In this document: positions 26,174 to 36,092 of the stretch, in pieces
Position numbering within the stretch: position 1 is the first letter of the stretch
Layout of the letters: each line of letters starts with the position of its first letter
Assembly: GCF_900104535.1 (NCBI RefSeq)
Contig: NZ_LT629710.1
Coordinates: 682,001 to 746,000, forward strand
Source of the DNA: Nakamurella panacisegetis
Lineage (GTDB): Bacteria; Actinomycetota; Actinomycetes; Mycobacteriales; Nakamurellaceae
Length of the DNA stretch: 64,000 bases
Reading direction: 5' to 3'
Notes under the pieces: generated by a model
The model's database searches: none
Told to the model about the DNA's origin: nothing
Seen by the model: the letters and a program-made list of their open reading frames with translations, nothing else
Translations under genes and position numbers: made by a program

Positions 26174-27157
26174 ATGAGAATCGTCGTCAGCGACGCGAAC
26201 CTTGCCTCCTGGCGGAGCGATCTGGAATCGGCCCTGCCCGACGGCACCGTCGTGGCCTGGCCCGATCCGACCGATGACGTCGCGATCGGACAGGCGCTGA
26301 TCTCCGCGGACGTGCTCGTCGGGCCCCGGTTCACCGCCGAGATGGGTGAGGCCGCAACCAACCTGCGGCTGGTCCAGGTCGCGGGCGCCGGTACGGACAA
26401 GATCGACGTGAACGCGCTGCCGCACGGAGCGAAGGTGGCCAACACGTTCCACCACGAGGACTCCATCACGGAGTACGTCGTCGCGGCAACGGTGATGCTG
26501 CGACGCGGAATCCGGCAGCAGGATGCCGCACTCCGTCGCGGTGAGTGGGTTACACCCGCGCATGACGCGGCCCAGCCCTGGGTCAGCGGTCTGGCCGGTG
26601 CCACCGTCGGGTTCGTCGGCTTCGGCCACATCGGTGCCCGCACCTGGGAGTTGTTCAAGGCCTTCCGGGCCCATGGGATGACCGTCACCCGCCGGGGCGA
26701 GATCGATGCCACGGCACAGGGACTCGAATGGGCGGGCACGGTCGATGACATCGACAAGCTCCTCGAGATGTCCGACGTCGTCGTGGTTTCGGCGCCCCTG
26801 ACGCCGGAGACCACGGGAATGATCGGGGGGTCCGAGCTCTCCCGGATGGGCCCGTCGGCCGTGCTGGTCAACGTCGGACGCGGACCGTTGGTCGATCAGG
26901 ACGCGCTGTACGCCGCCCTGCGGGACGGCGCGATCGGCGGCGCGGCCATCGACGTCTGGTATGACTACCCGCCCGCCGGACACACCGGATCACCGTCCAC
27001 CCAACCCTTTCACGAGTTGAGCAATGTACTGATGACCCCTCACTCCTCGGGACTGACCCGGCAGACCTTCGACGGTCGCGTCGTCGACGTCGCCGAGAAC
27101 ATCAACCGGCTCGCCGCCGGCCGACCGCTCCGTAACGTCGTGGCGGTGGCGTCATGA
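26174..27157 (+). CDS. D-isomer-specific 2-hydroxyacid dehydrogenase
   Basis: 327 residues, NAD(P)-dependent 2-keto acid reductase family. The Rossmann motif is [14 protein letters not shown] (about 139-152). The catalytic Arg is in [11 protein letters not shown], Glu is supplied after it, and His is in [10 protein letters not shown]. First gene of the LacI-controlled operon and overlapping the next gene by four bases. Its role in hexonate breakdown is not the textbook one; it may reduce a 2-keto-sugar acid, linking an extra substrate to the mannonate route. Start ATG 26174 has GGAG nine bases upstream; a long upstream extension in frame is not credible because it crosses the operator. Confidence 0.88.
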   Translation: MRIVVSDANLASWRSDLESALPDGTVVAWPDPTDDVAIGQALISADVLVGPRFTAEMGEAATNLRLVQVAGAGTDKIDVNALPHGAKVANTFHHEDSITEYVVAATVMLRRGIRQQDAALRRGEWVTPAHDAAQPWVSGLAGATVGFVGFGHIGARTWELFKAFRAHGMTVTRRGEIDATAQGLEWAGTVDDIDKLLEMSDVVVVSAPLTPETTGMIGGSELSRMGPSAVLVNVGRGPLVDQDALYAALRDGAIGGAAIDVWYDYPPAGHTGSPSTQPFHELSNVLMTPHSSGLTRQTFDGRVVDVAENINRLAAGRPLRNVVAVAS

Positions 27158-28380
27158 CGGGCAACGTCGACAAGATCGTCTCCGCGCAGGTCATCGTCTG
27201 CAGCCCGGGCCGCAACTTCGTCACGCTGAAGATCACCACCGACGACGGACTGGTCGGCTGGGGGGACGCCACGCTCAACGGCCGCGAGTTGTCGGTGGCC
27301 AGCTACCTGCGGGACCACGTGGCTCCCCTGTTGATCGGCCGGGACCCGGCCCGGATCGAGGACACCTGGCAGTACCTGTACCGCGGGGTGTACTGGCGGC
27401 GCGGTCCGGTCACCATGGCCGCGATCGGCGCGGTCGACGTCGCGCTCTGGGACATCAAGGGCAAGGTGACCGGGCAGCCGGTGTACCAGCTGCTGGGCGG
27501 CGCCGTCCGGGACCGGATCCTCAGCTACACCCACGCCACCGGTTGGGACATCCCGGCCCTGCTCGACTCACTCGACGAGAAAAAGGCTCTCGGTTTCCAG
27601 GCCCTGCGGGCGCAGACCGGGGTTCCCGGGCTGGACACCGTCTACGGCGTCACCAAGGGCGGAAAGCCCTACGAGCCGGCCGGCCGGGGCGCGGCACCGA
27701 TCGAAGAGGTCTGGGACACCGATGCCTACCTGCGGTACGCCCCCAAAGCGTTGGCCGCGGCGCGCGAGCACGTCGGACCGGAACTGAAGCTTCTCCACGA
27801 CGCGCACCACCGGCTCACCCCCAACCAGGCGGCACGGCTGGGCAAATCGCTGGAAGCGGTCGATCTGTTCTGGCTGGAGGACGTCACTCCGGCCGAGAAC
27901 CAGGAGGTGCTCCGGCACATTCGGGCGCACACCACCGTTCCGCTCGCGATCGGCGAAGTGTTCAACACGGTCTGGGAATTCCAGACGCTGATCACCGAGC
28001 AGCTCATCGACTTCGTCCGCGCCGCTGTGTCGCATGCGGGTGGGATCAGCCCGCTCCGCCGGATCGCCGCTCTGGCCGACCCCTGGCAGATCAAGCTCGC
28101 GCCTCACGGCCCGTCGGACATCTCCCCCATCGCCCTCGGGGCGTCCACCCACATCGGCCTGTCCACGCCCAATTTCGCCATCCAGGAATACATGGGCTAC
28201 CCCGATCTGACCAACGAGGTCTTCCCACACTCGTGGAGCTATGCCGATGGCCACCTGCACCCGGGGGACCAGCCCGGTATCGGGGTCGAACTGGACGAGG
28301 CGCTGGCCGCGAAATTCCCCTATGAACCCGCCTACCTACCGGTCGCCCGACGCGTCGACGGCTCGATGACGGACTGGTGA
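27154..28380 (+). CDS. manD: Mannonate dehydratase family enzyme (ManD/RspA, enolase superfamily)
   Basis: 408 residues. Dehydrates D-mannonate (or D-gluconate in related members) to 2-keto-3-deoxygluconate. The enolase-superfamily N-terminal cap (about 1-120) precedes a barrel with metal ligands in [13 protein letters not shown] (Asp), [11 protein letters not shown] (Glu) and [13 protein letters not shown] (Glu). HDAHH, HGPSD and the substrate-binding C-terminal [12 protein letters not shown] fit the ManD subgroup. Four-base overlaps with both neighbours show translational coupling. Substrate (mannonate versus gluconate) cannot be settled from sequence, but the adjacent fructuronate reductase favours mannonate. 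Confidence 0.92.
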   Translation: MTGNVDKIVSAQVIVCSPGRNFVTLKITTDDGLVGWGDATLNGRELSVASYLRDHVAPLLIGRDPARIEDTWQYLYRGVYWRRGPVTMAAIGAVDVALWDIKGKVTGQPVYQLLGGAVRDRILSYTHATGWDIPALLDSLDEKKALGFQALRAQTGVPGLDTVYGVTKGGKPYEPAGRGAAPIEEVWDTDAYLRYAPKALAAAREHVGPELKLLHDAHHRLTPNQAARLGKSLEAVDLFWLEDVTPAENQEVLRHIRAHTTVPLAIGEVFNTVWEFQTLITEQLIDFVRAAVSHAGGISPLRRIAALADPWQIKLAPHGPSDISPIALGASTHIGLSTPNFAIQEYMGYPDLTNEVFPHSWSYADGHLHPGDQPGIGVELDEALAAKFPYEPAYLPVARRVDGSMTDW

Positions 28381-29909
28381 CCACGATGACTCCGCCTTTG
28401 CTGACGGCGGCGACCACGCCGGCCACCGCCCTGATCCACCCCCGTAGTTCCCTCACGACGGGGATCGTCCACCTCGGGCTGGGCAACTTCCACCGCGCGC
28501 ACCAGGCCGTCTACACGGCCCAGGCGCTGCGGGTCGAGGACGGGCCGTGGGGCATCCTGGGGGTGGCCAATCGATCCGGAGCCATTGTCACCGCCATGCG
28601 GCAACAGGATCTCCGGTACGCCGTGCTGGAGATCTCGCCGGAGGGCTCCGAGGCCGTCGTCCCCGCCGTCCACACCGGGGCCGTCGTCGCCGCCGACGAC
28701 CCGAACGTCGTGGTCGACGCCATCGGCAGCTCCGGGACGGCGATCGTCACGCTGACCGTCACCGAACACGGCTACACCTACTCCCCCCGCACCCACCGGC
28801 TCGACGTCGACTCCCCCGCGGTCCGGTCCGATCTGAACCCGGCCAACCCGCCGGTCACCAGCATCGGACAGATCGTCCGCGGCCTGCAGCGCCGTGTCCG
28901 CACCCACGGCCGCGCCGTCACCATCCTCAGTTGCGACAACCTGTCCCGCAACGGATCTCACACCGGAAGGCTGGTCCGGGAATTCGTCGAGGCGATGCCG
29001 GCCGCGGAGCAACGCGACCTGCTCTCCTACCTGGACCAGGCGGTGACCTTTCCCGACAGCATGGTCGACCGGATCGTGCCGACCACCACCGACGCCGAGC
29101 GGCAGGCGGTGGCCCGGATACTCGGCGTCCGCGACCAGATCCCGGTGCCCGCCGAACCGTTCTCCATGTGGGTCATGCAGGACGAATTCGCCGCCGGACG
29201 CCCCGCGTGGGAACACGGTGGAGCGGTCTTCACCGACGACGTCCATCCCTACGAGATGCTCAAACTCCGGCTGCTGAACGGAACGCATTCGCTGATCGCC
29301 TATCTCGGTGCTCTGGACGGCCGGCCCACGATTCCGGATTCCGCCGCCCGGACCTTCATCGCCGACGCCGCCCGCCGCGTCCTGCTCGAGGACTACCTGC
29401 CGTCGATCACGGTCCCGGACGACATCGACCTGGACACCTACGTCGATCAGCTGTTCACCCGTTGGTCGAACTCCGCGCTCGGGCACGGCACCCATCAGGT
29501 CGGATCCGACGGCTCGGTCAAGCTCGCCCAGCGGATCCCCGAGCCGGCGCTGCTGCACCTGGACAACGGCCGGATGCCGCATCATCTCGCCCTCACCCTG
29601 GCCGCCTACCTGACCTGTGTCGCCCCGCCCGCCGGTTACGAGCCCGGACCGCACGCGGCCGCGATGAGCGACCCGGCCCGAGCCGGCCTGGTCGCACTGC
29701 AGAGCGAAACCTCCAGCAGTACCGCGTTCGTGAAGGCGGTACTGGACGGCGGCCTGCTCGGTCAGGACCTGGCCCAACACCCCGAGTTCATCACCAGAAC
29801 GGCCGAATTCCGCGACATCCTCGCCCGGCACGGTAGCGCCGCAGCCGCCGCCGAGGCCGCCGCGGCTTCCGACCACGAGATCCACCCCTTGGCCAGCACC
29901 CGCGCTTGA
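28377..29909 (+). CDS. uxuB: Mannitol-dehydrogenase-family oxidoreductase, likely fructuronate reductase
   Basis: 510 residues of the long-chain polyol dehydrogenase family. NAD-binding N-terminus [13 protein letters not shown] (about 32-44); catalytic signature [10 protein letters not shown], giving the Lys, Asn and His of the family's active site. In operons with ManD such enzymes interconvert D-fructuronate and D-mannonate; a mannitol- or tagaturonate-type activity is possible. GTG start overlaps the manD stop; the in-frame ATG at 28386 is an alternative. The last residues overlap no functional gene start (next gene begins at 29957). Confidence 0.88.
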   Translation: MTTMTPPLLTAATTPATALIHPRSSLTTGIVHLGLGNFHRAHQAVYTAQALRVEDGPWGILGVANRSGAIVTAMRQQDLRYAVLEISPEGSEAVVPAVHTGAVVAADDPNVVVDAIGSSGTAIVTLTVTEHGYTYSPRTHRLDVDSPAVRSDLNPANPPVTSIGQIVRGLQRRVRTHGRAVTILSCDNLSRNGSHTGRLVREFVEAMPAAEQRDLLSYLDQAVTFPDSMVDRIVPTTTDAERQAVARILGVRDQIPVPAEPFSMWVMQDEFAAGRPAWEHGGAVFTDDVHPYEMLKLRLLNGTHSLIAYLGALDGRPTIPDSAARTFIADAARRVLLEDYLPSITVPDDIDLDTYVDQLFTRWSNSALGHGTHQVGSDGSVKLAQRIPEPALLHLDNGRMPHHLALTLAAYLTCVAPPAGYEPGPHAAAMSDPARAGLVALQSETSSSTAFVKAVLDGGLLGQDLAQHPEFITRTAEFRDILARHGSAAAAAEAAAASDHEIHPLASTRA

Positions 29910-29956
29910 CCCTTCGGACGCGCATCCATCATCGCCTTGAGACAACGGAGTTTCAC

Positions 29957-31015
29957 GTGACATCGACTACCGCCCAGTTCATTCCGCCCGGCCGCAGCCT
30001 GCCCACCCGTACCAGGGCGGCCATGCTCTACGGGGCCAGGGATCTGCGCACGACCGAGATGGACATTCCTGCTCTGGGCGACGACGACGTCCTGGTGCAG
30101 GTCGCCGCGGTCGGGGTCTGCGGCTCGGACATGCACTACTACGACGCCGGCCGGAACGGCCAGAACATCCTGCGCCGGCCCACCGTGCTCGGCCACGAGG
30201 CCGCCGGAGTGGTCGTCGCCAAGGGACCGGCCGCCGCCGTGCCGGTCGGCACCAGGGTCGCCATCGAACCTGCCGTCGGATGCGGTAACTGCCCGACCTG
30301 CCGCCTGGGTGCGTACAACATCTGCCCAACCGGAACGTGTTTCGGCTCCCCTCCCACCCACGGCACGATGACCGAATACCTGGTGGCTCCCAGCCGGGCC
30401 GCACATCCGTTGCCCGACACCATCGACACCATCACCGGGTCGATGATCGAACCCCTCGCCGTCGCCGTCTGGGCCGTCCAACGGGCTCAGGTCGCGGTCG
30501 GCCATCGCCTGCTGATCACCGGGGCCGGACCGATCGGGCTGCTCGTCACCCAGGTCGCCCGCGCGGCCGGCGCCGTCGAGATCACCGTCACCGACATCAA
30601 CGACGACCGGCTCGCCGTCGCCGCCCAGCTCGGGGCGACCAGGACCATCAACACGGCCCGCACCCCCCTGGACGAACGCCCGGTCCACGACCGGGTGATC
30701 GAATGCACCGGCAACGCCGCCGTCCTCTGGTCCGCCATCCGCACCGTCACCCCGCACGGCCGGGTCACGGTGGTCGGCCAGGCCCAGCCCAGCGTCGACG
30801 GACTGCCCCTGGCCGTCCTGCAGCGATTCGAGATCGATCTGGTCACGGCGTTCCGCTACGCCCACGCCTTTCCGACCGCGATCGCATTGGTCGAATCCGG
30901 GGCGGTCGACATCGAGCGCATCATCACCGGACGTTTCACCCTGGATCAGGCAGCCGAAGCCGTACAGGCCCCGGTCACCGATCCGCGACACCTGAAGGTC
31001 GTCGTCATTCCGTAG
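29957..31015 (+). CDS. Zinc-dependent L-idonate/sorbitol-type dehydrogenase
   Basis: 352 residues of the zinc MDR family. Catalytic zinc ligands: Cys in VGVCGSDMHYY, His-Glu in LGHEAAGVV. Structural zinc cysteines cluster in GCGNCPTCRLGAYNICP. The NAD site is ITGAGPIGLLVTQVA with Asp in TVTDIND favouring NAD. Homologues oxidise L-idonate, sorbitol or similar at C5/C2, which would supply a keto-acid to the operon. GTG start at 29957 has ACGGAG in good position; the ATG-less extension from 29906 overlaps the preceding gene's end and is not supported. Confidence 0.87.
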   Translation: MTSTTAQFIPPGRSLPTRTRAAMLYGARDLRTTEMDIPALGDDDVLVQVAAVGVCGSDMHYYDAGRNGQNILRRPTVLGHEAAGVVVAKGPAAAVPVGTRVAIEPAVGCGNCPTCRLGAYNICPTGTCFGSPPTHGTMTEYLVAPSRAAHPLPDTIDTITGSMIEPLAVAVWAVQRAQVAVGHRLLITGAGPIGLLVTQVARAAGAVEITVTDINDDRLAVAAQLGATRTINTARTPLDERPVHDRVIECTGNAAVLWSAIRTVTPHGRVTVVGQAQPSVDGLPLAVLQRFEIDLVTAFRYAHAFPTAIALVESGAVDIERIITGRFTLDQAAEAVQAPVTDPRHLKVVVIP

Positions 31016-31163
31016 TCCTGGTTATTCGGTATTCCCCCCATTTGTGCGTTGTTTGGCATTCCCGCCGTACTCGTAGTCCTGATCTTCCCCACCGTGGCCG
31101 GCTGTCCCGCCGTCCCGCCCCTTGCTCGCATCCCGGCGAGCCCAGCCCCTGAGGATCCCCGTC

Positions 31164-32609
31164 ATGACCGAAACAGCACCGCGGGTCGGCAAACCCGGTG
31201 AAGTCGCGCACGTCGACCCGAAGAACGTCAGGCGCGCCGCCTGGGCCGGCATGGTCGGCACCGCCCTGGAACAGTACGACTTCATCATCTACGGCACGGC
31301 GTCGGCGCTGATCTTCAGCAAGCTGTTCTTCCCGAACATCTCTCCCGTGGCCGGCCTGATCGCATCCTTCTCCGCGTACGCCATCGGATTCCTGGCCCGC
31401 CCGCTGGGCGGCCTGTTCTTCGCCCACTTCGGTGAGAGATACGGGCGGAAGTGGGTTCTGGTCAGCACCCTGTTCCTGATGGGAGCGGCCACGTTCCTCA
31501 TCGGCTGCCTTCCCACCTTCAAGTCGGTCGGTGTGCTGGCCCCCATCCTGCTGGTCGTCCTGCGCTTCCTGCAGGGCTTCGGCGCCGGCGCCGAGCAGGC
31601 CGGCGGCGCCACCCTGCTCACCGAGACGGCCCCGCTGGGCCGCCGCGGACGCCTTTCGTCGTTCGTCATGGTCGGTGCGGCTCTTGGCACCGTTCTCGGC
31701 GCTACGGCCTGGGTCCTGGCCCAGAAGCTCCCCGACGACATCCTGATGTCCTGGGGCTGGCGGATGATCTTCTGGGCCAGCATCTTCGTCACCGCCGGGG
31801 CCTGGATCATCCGGGTGAGAATGGCCGAGAGCCCGATCTTCGAGGAACTGAAGAAGGCCATCGACGTCGAGCACGCCGCACCATTGAAGGATGTCGCCAA
31901 GCACGGCAAGAAGAATGTCCTCAAGGTCATCTTCATGAACTGGGGCATCAGTACGCAGTCCTACACCTACCAGGTGTTCATGGCTTCCTACCTGGTCACC
32001 TTCGTCCACGTGAACAAGAGCTTCGTTCCCAACGTGTTGTTGTACGGGGCGCAGTTCGGGGCGGTCGCCGCCTACGTCATGGGCGTGTTGGCGGACAAGA
32101 TCGGTCGCCGCCGGATGTTTCTCATCCTGGCCGGCGCGGCCATTCTGATTCCCTTCCCGGCCTTCATCGCCTTGAACACCGGATCGCACTTCTGGATCAT
32201 CGTGGTGATGGCGCTGGGCTTCATCACCGCCGCCCAGGGCATCACCGCGGTCACCATGAGCTTCTTCCCGGAGATGTTCGGAGCGCGGTACCGCTACGCC
32301 GGTGTCACGCTGGGCCGCGAGTTCTCCTCGATCATCGGTGGTGGCGTGGCTCCACTGGTCGCGACCGGCCTGATGGCGTGGTTCTTCAACTCCTGGATCC
32401 CGGTCGCCGCGTACATGGTGCTGACCATGGTCGTGAGCTTCCTGATCGCCCGGACCGTGCCGGAAACGGCCGACCGCGACCTGCAGGTCCTCACCGACGC
32501 GCAACCCGGCGAATCCCGACTGGGTGTGGCCGGCAGCGACCAGACCAGCAGCCACACCGTCGGTGCCCTGCGCCCGAGCCCGGAGCCGGCCAGCGTGCCG
32601 ACCATCTAG
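31164..32609 (+). CDS. MHS-family major facilitator, proton symporter for sugar acids
   Basis: 481 residues with about 12 membrane helices. MFS signature loops are visible: GERYGRKWVLV between TM2 and TM3, LRFLQGFGAGAEQAGG in TM4 and ADKIGRRRMFL between TM8 and TM9. The N-terminal AAWAGMVGTALEQYDFIIYGTAS is typical of the metabolite:H+ symporter branch. Inside the sugar-acid operon, it is the likely uptake system for the hexonate/hexuronate substrate. ATG at 31164 preferred. The 148-bp gap before it contains no visible terminator, so it is probably cotranscribed. Confidence 0.9.
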   Translation: MTETAPRVGKPGEVAHVDPKNVRRAAWAGMVGTALEQYDFIIYGTASALIFSKLFFPNISPVAGLIASFSAYAIGFLARPLGGLFFAHFGERYGRKWVLVSTLFLMGAATFLIGCLPTFKSVGVLAPILLVVLRFLQGFGAGAEQAGGATLLTETAPLGRRGRLSSFVMVGAALGTVLGATAWVLAQKLPDDILMSWGWRMIFWASIFVTAGAWIIRVRMAESPIFEELKKAIDVEHAAPLKDVAKHGKKNVLKVIFMNWGISTQSYTYQVFMASYLVTFVHVNKSFVPNVLLYGAQFGAVAAYVMGVLADKIGRRRMFLILAGAAILIPFPAFIALNTGSHFWIIVVMALGFITAAQGITAVTMSFFPEMFGARYRYAGVTLGREFSSIIGGGVAPLVATGLMAWFFNSWIPVAAYMVLTMVVSFLIARTVPETADRDLQVLTDAQPGESRLGVAGSDQTSSHTVGALRPSPEPASVPTI

Positions 32610-32712
32610 GTCGCGCATCCTCCCGGATGAGACCCGTTCCCCGGCTGGGAGAAACCCGGCCGGGGAACGCCCATCGCCATCGACTGACCCGCACCCGTCG
32701 CGAGAAACGGCC

Positions 32713-33723
32713 GTGATCACCATGTTCAGCACGCTCCTCTCCCCTGGACGGACTCCGGGGTCGGTGGTGACCCTCGGGGAGACGATGGCTCTGTTGACCA
32801 CGCCCACCGGCGGCCGGCTCCGCAGCGGAGCCGGTGTGCCGGTGGGGATCGGGGGCGCCGAATCGAATGTCGCGATCGGGTTGGCCCGGCTCGGTGTCCG
32901 GTCCACGTGGATCAGCCGGGTCGGCGACGACGCGTTCGGCGCCCTGGTCACCCGGGAGATCCGGGGCGAGGGTGTCCACGTGGCCGCACATCTGGACGCC
33001 GAGGCGCCGACCGGGATGATGGTGAAGGAACTGCGCGACGGCCGACCGTGGCGAGTTCGCTACTACCGCAGCAACAGCGCGGCGTCGCGCCTGGGTCCCG
33101 ACGACATCGATCCCCGCGCGATCTCCGATGCGGACGTCCTCCACCTCACCGGCATCACCCCGGCCCTGGGATCAGAACCCCTGCGGGCGGTGGAATACGC
33201 GATCGAGATCGCCCGCCGATCAGGCACCCTCGTGAGCCTCGACATCAACTTCCGGGCCACCCTCTGGTCGGCCGAGCAAGCTGCCCCCGTACTCGCTCGG
33301 ATCGCCGGCGCCGCCGACATCGTCTTCGCCGGACCGGAGGAAGCCGCCCTCCTCCTCGGCTGGCCGCCGCCAACCGGGGGATCAACGGTCGAGCACGGCG
33401 AGGAGCTGGCGCGTGGGCTGATCGGACTCGGCCCGGAAACGGCGGTGGTCAAACTCGGAGCCCTCGGCGCAGTCGGTGTGACGGCCGAGGGCGCGCACTA
33501 TGCGCCGGCGCGGAGCATCGCCGTCGTCGATGCCGTCGGGGCCGGTGACGCCTTCGTGGCCGGCTACCTCAGCGAACTGGTCGCCGGCGCATCGCTCCTC
33601 GACTGCCTGCGCATGGGCAACGTCCTCGGCGGCGCGGTCTGCCAACAACCCGGCGACTGGGAGGGCCTGCCCACCCGGGCCGAGCTGACCCACCCACTGC
33701 CGGCCGGCGACGTCGTCCGGTGA
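32713..33723 (+). CDS. kdgK: PfkB-family sugar kinase, probable 2-dehydro-3-deoxygluconokinase
   Basis: 336 residues. Ribokinase-fold signatures: N-terminal GGAESNVAIGLARLG (substrate lid region), and C-terminal VDAVGAGDAFVAGYL with the catalytic Asp in GAGD. Position between a mannonate dehydratase and a KDPG aldolase makes phosphorylation of KDG to KDPG the expected reaction. Start is GTG 32713 or ATG 32722. Together with its neighbours it completes a KDG-KDPG route to pyruvate and glyceraldehyde-3-phosphate. Confidence 0.9.
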   Translation: MITMFSTLLSPGRTPGSVVTLGETMALLTTPTGGRLRSGAGVPVGIGGAESNVAIGLARLGVRSTWISRVGDDAFGALVTREIRGEGVHVAAHLDAEAPTGMMVKELRDGRPWRVRYYRSNSAASRLGPDDIDPRAISDADVLHLTGITPALGSEPLRAVEYAIEIARRSGTLVSLDINFRATLWSAEQAAPVLARIAGAADIVFAGPEEAALLLGWPPPTGGSTVEHGEELARGLIGLGPETAVVKLGALGAVGVTAEGAHYAPARSIAVVDAVGAGDAFVAGYLSELVAGASLLDCLRMGNVLGGAVCQQPGDWEGLPTRAELTHPLPAGDVVR

Positions 33724-33790
33724 GCGCCAACATCTCGGACCGACCGGCACCCAGTCGCTGTCGACATCCCCAACCCCTGGAAGAGATCTG

Positions 33791-34438
33791 ATGAGCGAGT
33801 CGCTGCTGCACCGATGCCCCGTCGTTCCGGTCGTGGTCATCCACGACGCGGCCCACGCGCTGCCTCTCGGCGAGGCGCTCCTAGCCGGCGGCATCACCGT
33901 TGCCGAGATCACCCTGCGCACCGCCGCCGGCATCGGCGCCATCGAGGCCCTGGCCACGGCCCTTCCCGAACTGCACGTCGGCGCGGGCTCCGTCCTGGTC
34001 GCCGAACACGTCGACCAGGTCGTCGACGCGGGCGCCCGGTTCGTGGTCAGCCCGGGTCTGTCGGTGGCCGTCCTGGCCCGGGCCCAGGCGCGAGGAGTCG
34101 CGGCCCTGCCCGGCGTCGCCACCTCCTCCGAACTGATGACCGCGGTGGGCCTCGGGGTGACCGAAGTGAAATTCTTCCCGGCCGGCCTGCTCGGCGGCCC
34201 CGCCGCGATCCGCGCCCTCGCCGCGCCGTTCACGTCCATGACGTTCATGCCCTCCGGCGGCGTCAGCGCCGACAACATGGCCGACTACCTCGCCATCCCC
34301 GCCGTTCCTGCGGTCAGCGGCAGCTGGATGGTCGACCCCGGCCTTCTGGCCGAGGGCCGGTGGGACGAGGTCACCGCCCGGTCGGCGGCGGCGATCCGGG
34401 CGGCGCGCGGAAGTGGTGCGTTTCAGCGGGTTGTGTGA
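33791..34438 (+). CDS. eda: KDPG/KHG aldolase
   Basis: 215 residues, class I aldolase that splits 2-keto-3-deoxy-6-phosphogluconate into pyruvate and glyceraldehyde-3-phosphate. Family motifs: ITVAEITLRTAAGI, VGAGSVL, Schiff-base lysine in EVKFFPAG, phosphate site FMPSGGVSADNM. Last gene of the sugar-acid operon; a Shine-Dalgarno GGAAGAG lies before ATG 33791. Usual length for the family. Confidence 0.95.
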   Translation: MSESLLHRCPVVPVVVIHDAAHALPLGEALLAGGITVAEITLRTAAGIGAIEALATALPELHVGAGSVLVAEHVDQVVDAGARFVVSPGLSVAVLARAQARGVAALPGVATSSELMTAVGLGVTEVKFFPAGLLGGPAAIRALAAPFTSMTFMPSGGVSADNMADYLAIPAVPAVSGSWMVDPGLLAEGRWDEVTARSAAAIRAARGSGAFQRVV

Positions 34439-34856
34439 GCGGCGATGAGCAGGGTGGAGGCCGTCGAAAAGGATCGGGCCGCCGGGCCTGTGAGACCAGA
34501 GAGGGCCAGTGCGCCGATGCTGCGCACTGCCCTGAACTGGGGGAATGTGGTGGAGCTGCGGAGAATCGACCCGGACCTCTTCGATGTGAACGACAATCAC
34601 GCCGATTCCGGCCCGCACAACCTCGGACAACTGGCCGCTGACCAGCGACAATCATCATCCAGGTTCATGCCGCTTCACCGGCGATCGGCACCAAGTGTGC
34701 CCGATATGTGCCCACGCCGTTGAACACCGCGAACTGGCCGCCAGAGTCCACTTGTGGCTCCGCAACACCTTGTTGCTCCCCATGACGAACCATTGCTCAC
34801 ACGCTCGCGATGCTCTCAACTCGCTGCCGATCTTGAACATCGGCCGCGGCTCGAGG
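34439..34856. other. Non-coding stretch at the junction to the defence island
   Basis: About 420 bp without a recognisable gene. Codon-like composition is poor in all frames and none of the short open frames resembles a known protein. No tRNA gene is seen that could serve as an integration site. It marks the transition from the high-GC chromosome to the IS-rich island. Confidence 0.5.
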
Positions 34857-35465
34857 GGACTGTCTCCGAAACGGTGTTTCCGGCCCGACACGCTGAGCCA
34901 GCCTGGCCGGCGGGGAAGGTGCCGTGATGACTACGACACTTGATGCTGTGAACGCGAGGAAGAAGCCGGATCCGGCTGCGGAGGCTGCTGCGGCCGCGGA
35001 GCTGGTCCGGATGGGCCCGGGAGAAGGGTTGGTCGTTGACCGGCCCGGACGGCTGCTCAAACAGCTCACCAAAACGGTCCTGGAGACTGCGCTGAACGAG
35101 GAGATGACCGAACATCTCGGCTACGAGAAACACGACCCCTGCCGGTCGGGAGTCCGGGAACATCCGCAATGGCACCCGCGCCAAAACGGTGCTCACCCAG
35201 TCCACCGGGCATGTCGACATCGAGGTGCCCAGGGACCGGGCCGGCACCTTCGAGCCGCAGATCGTGAAGAAGCGGCAACGCCGGTTGACCGGGGTCGATG
35301 AGATCGTGCTGTCGTTGTACGCGAAGGGATTGACCACCGGCGACATCTCGCCCACTTCGCCGAGATCCACGGCACTTCGGTGTCGAAGGAAACCATCTCC
35401 AGGATCACTGACAAGGTCATCGAGGAGATGCAGACCTGGCAGACCCGGCCGCTCGAGCAGGGGCG
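34857..35465 (+). pseudogene. IS256-family transposase, 5' fragment with two frameshifts
   Basis: Translation from 34927 begins TTLDAVNARKKPDP and shows the IS256/Mutator N-terminal region LLKQLTKTVLETALNEEMTEHLGYEKHDP. The match continues in the +2 frame (AGRESGNIRNGTRAKTVLTQ, DIEVPRDRAGTFEPQIVKKRQ) and then in the third frame (FAEIHGTSVSKETISRITDKV) up to RPLEQ at about 35463, where it is cut off. The catalytic part is missing. A possible left terminal repeat GGGACTGTCTCCGAAAC lies at 34857. Different from the intact IS256 element at 58.5 kb. Confidence 0.88.
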
Positions 35466-35486
35466 GTTTCTAGCGAACGTTGCGAA

Positions 35487-36092
35487 TCATTGAGTTGCCA
35501 GTCGGCGGTCCCATCGTCGCATGAGCTGTGCTGGTGTGCGATCCGCCAGGCACAGGCGTGGTCGCGAGTTCATTTCCGCTGTTACCTGAGCGAGGTGGGC
35601 GGCGGTGATGAGCGAGAGGTCGGTGCCCTTCGGAAAGTACTGTCTCAAGAGGCCATTGGTGTTTCGTTGCTGCCTCGCTGCCAGGGTGAGTGTGGATCCG
35701 CGAAGTAGATTTTGATCTTGGTGGCCCGTTCGATCCGGTCGTGGTGAAACATCTCGTTGCCCTGGTCCCAGGTCAGTGTGCGACGCAGCGCTGGTGGCAT
35801 GCCGGCGAACACAGCGATCAGTGCGTCACCGACGGATTGGGCCGAATGTCCGTCGGGCAGTGGGACCAGGACGGTGTGTCTGGTCTTGCGTTCGACCAGT
35901 GTTGCGATCGCAGACCGTTGTCCCGCACCGATGATGAGGTCACCTTCCCAGTGACCGACCTGACCGCGACGCTCGACCACGGCCGGCCGGTTTGAGATCG
36001 ACTTCATCTTGGTCAACTGCTTCATCGCGCCTTCACGGGTTCGGCCCCTACCTCTGCGGTGGCGGTAGATACGGGCCGTACGCAGGTTGCTA
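35487..36092 (-). pseudogene. IS30-family transposase remnant, frameshifted and truncated
   Basis: Minus-strand translation gives the IS30 integrase core: ISNRPAVVERRGQVGHWEGDLIIGAG, RRTLTWDQGNEMFHHD and DPHSPWQRGSNE. One base is missing in the codon after GSNE, so the frame shifts into NTNGLLRQYFPKGTDLS and ends RRLATQ at 35487. The N-terminal half is absent: at about 36092 the sequence is broken by the IS630 element, and no IS30 sequence resumes on its far side. Non-functional. Confidence 0.88.

Noticed and set aside
31005-32951. Long minus-strand frame opposite the MHS transporter
   Set aside because: Shadow of the transporter; composition dominated by Glu/Gly/His/Arg and no domain, whereas the + strand has a complete MFS protein.
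34655-34891. Minus-strand frame in the island junction
   Set aside because: No ribosome site and no protein family recognised; composition not clearly coding.
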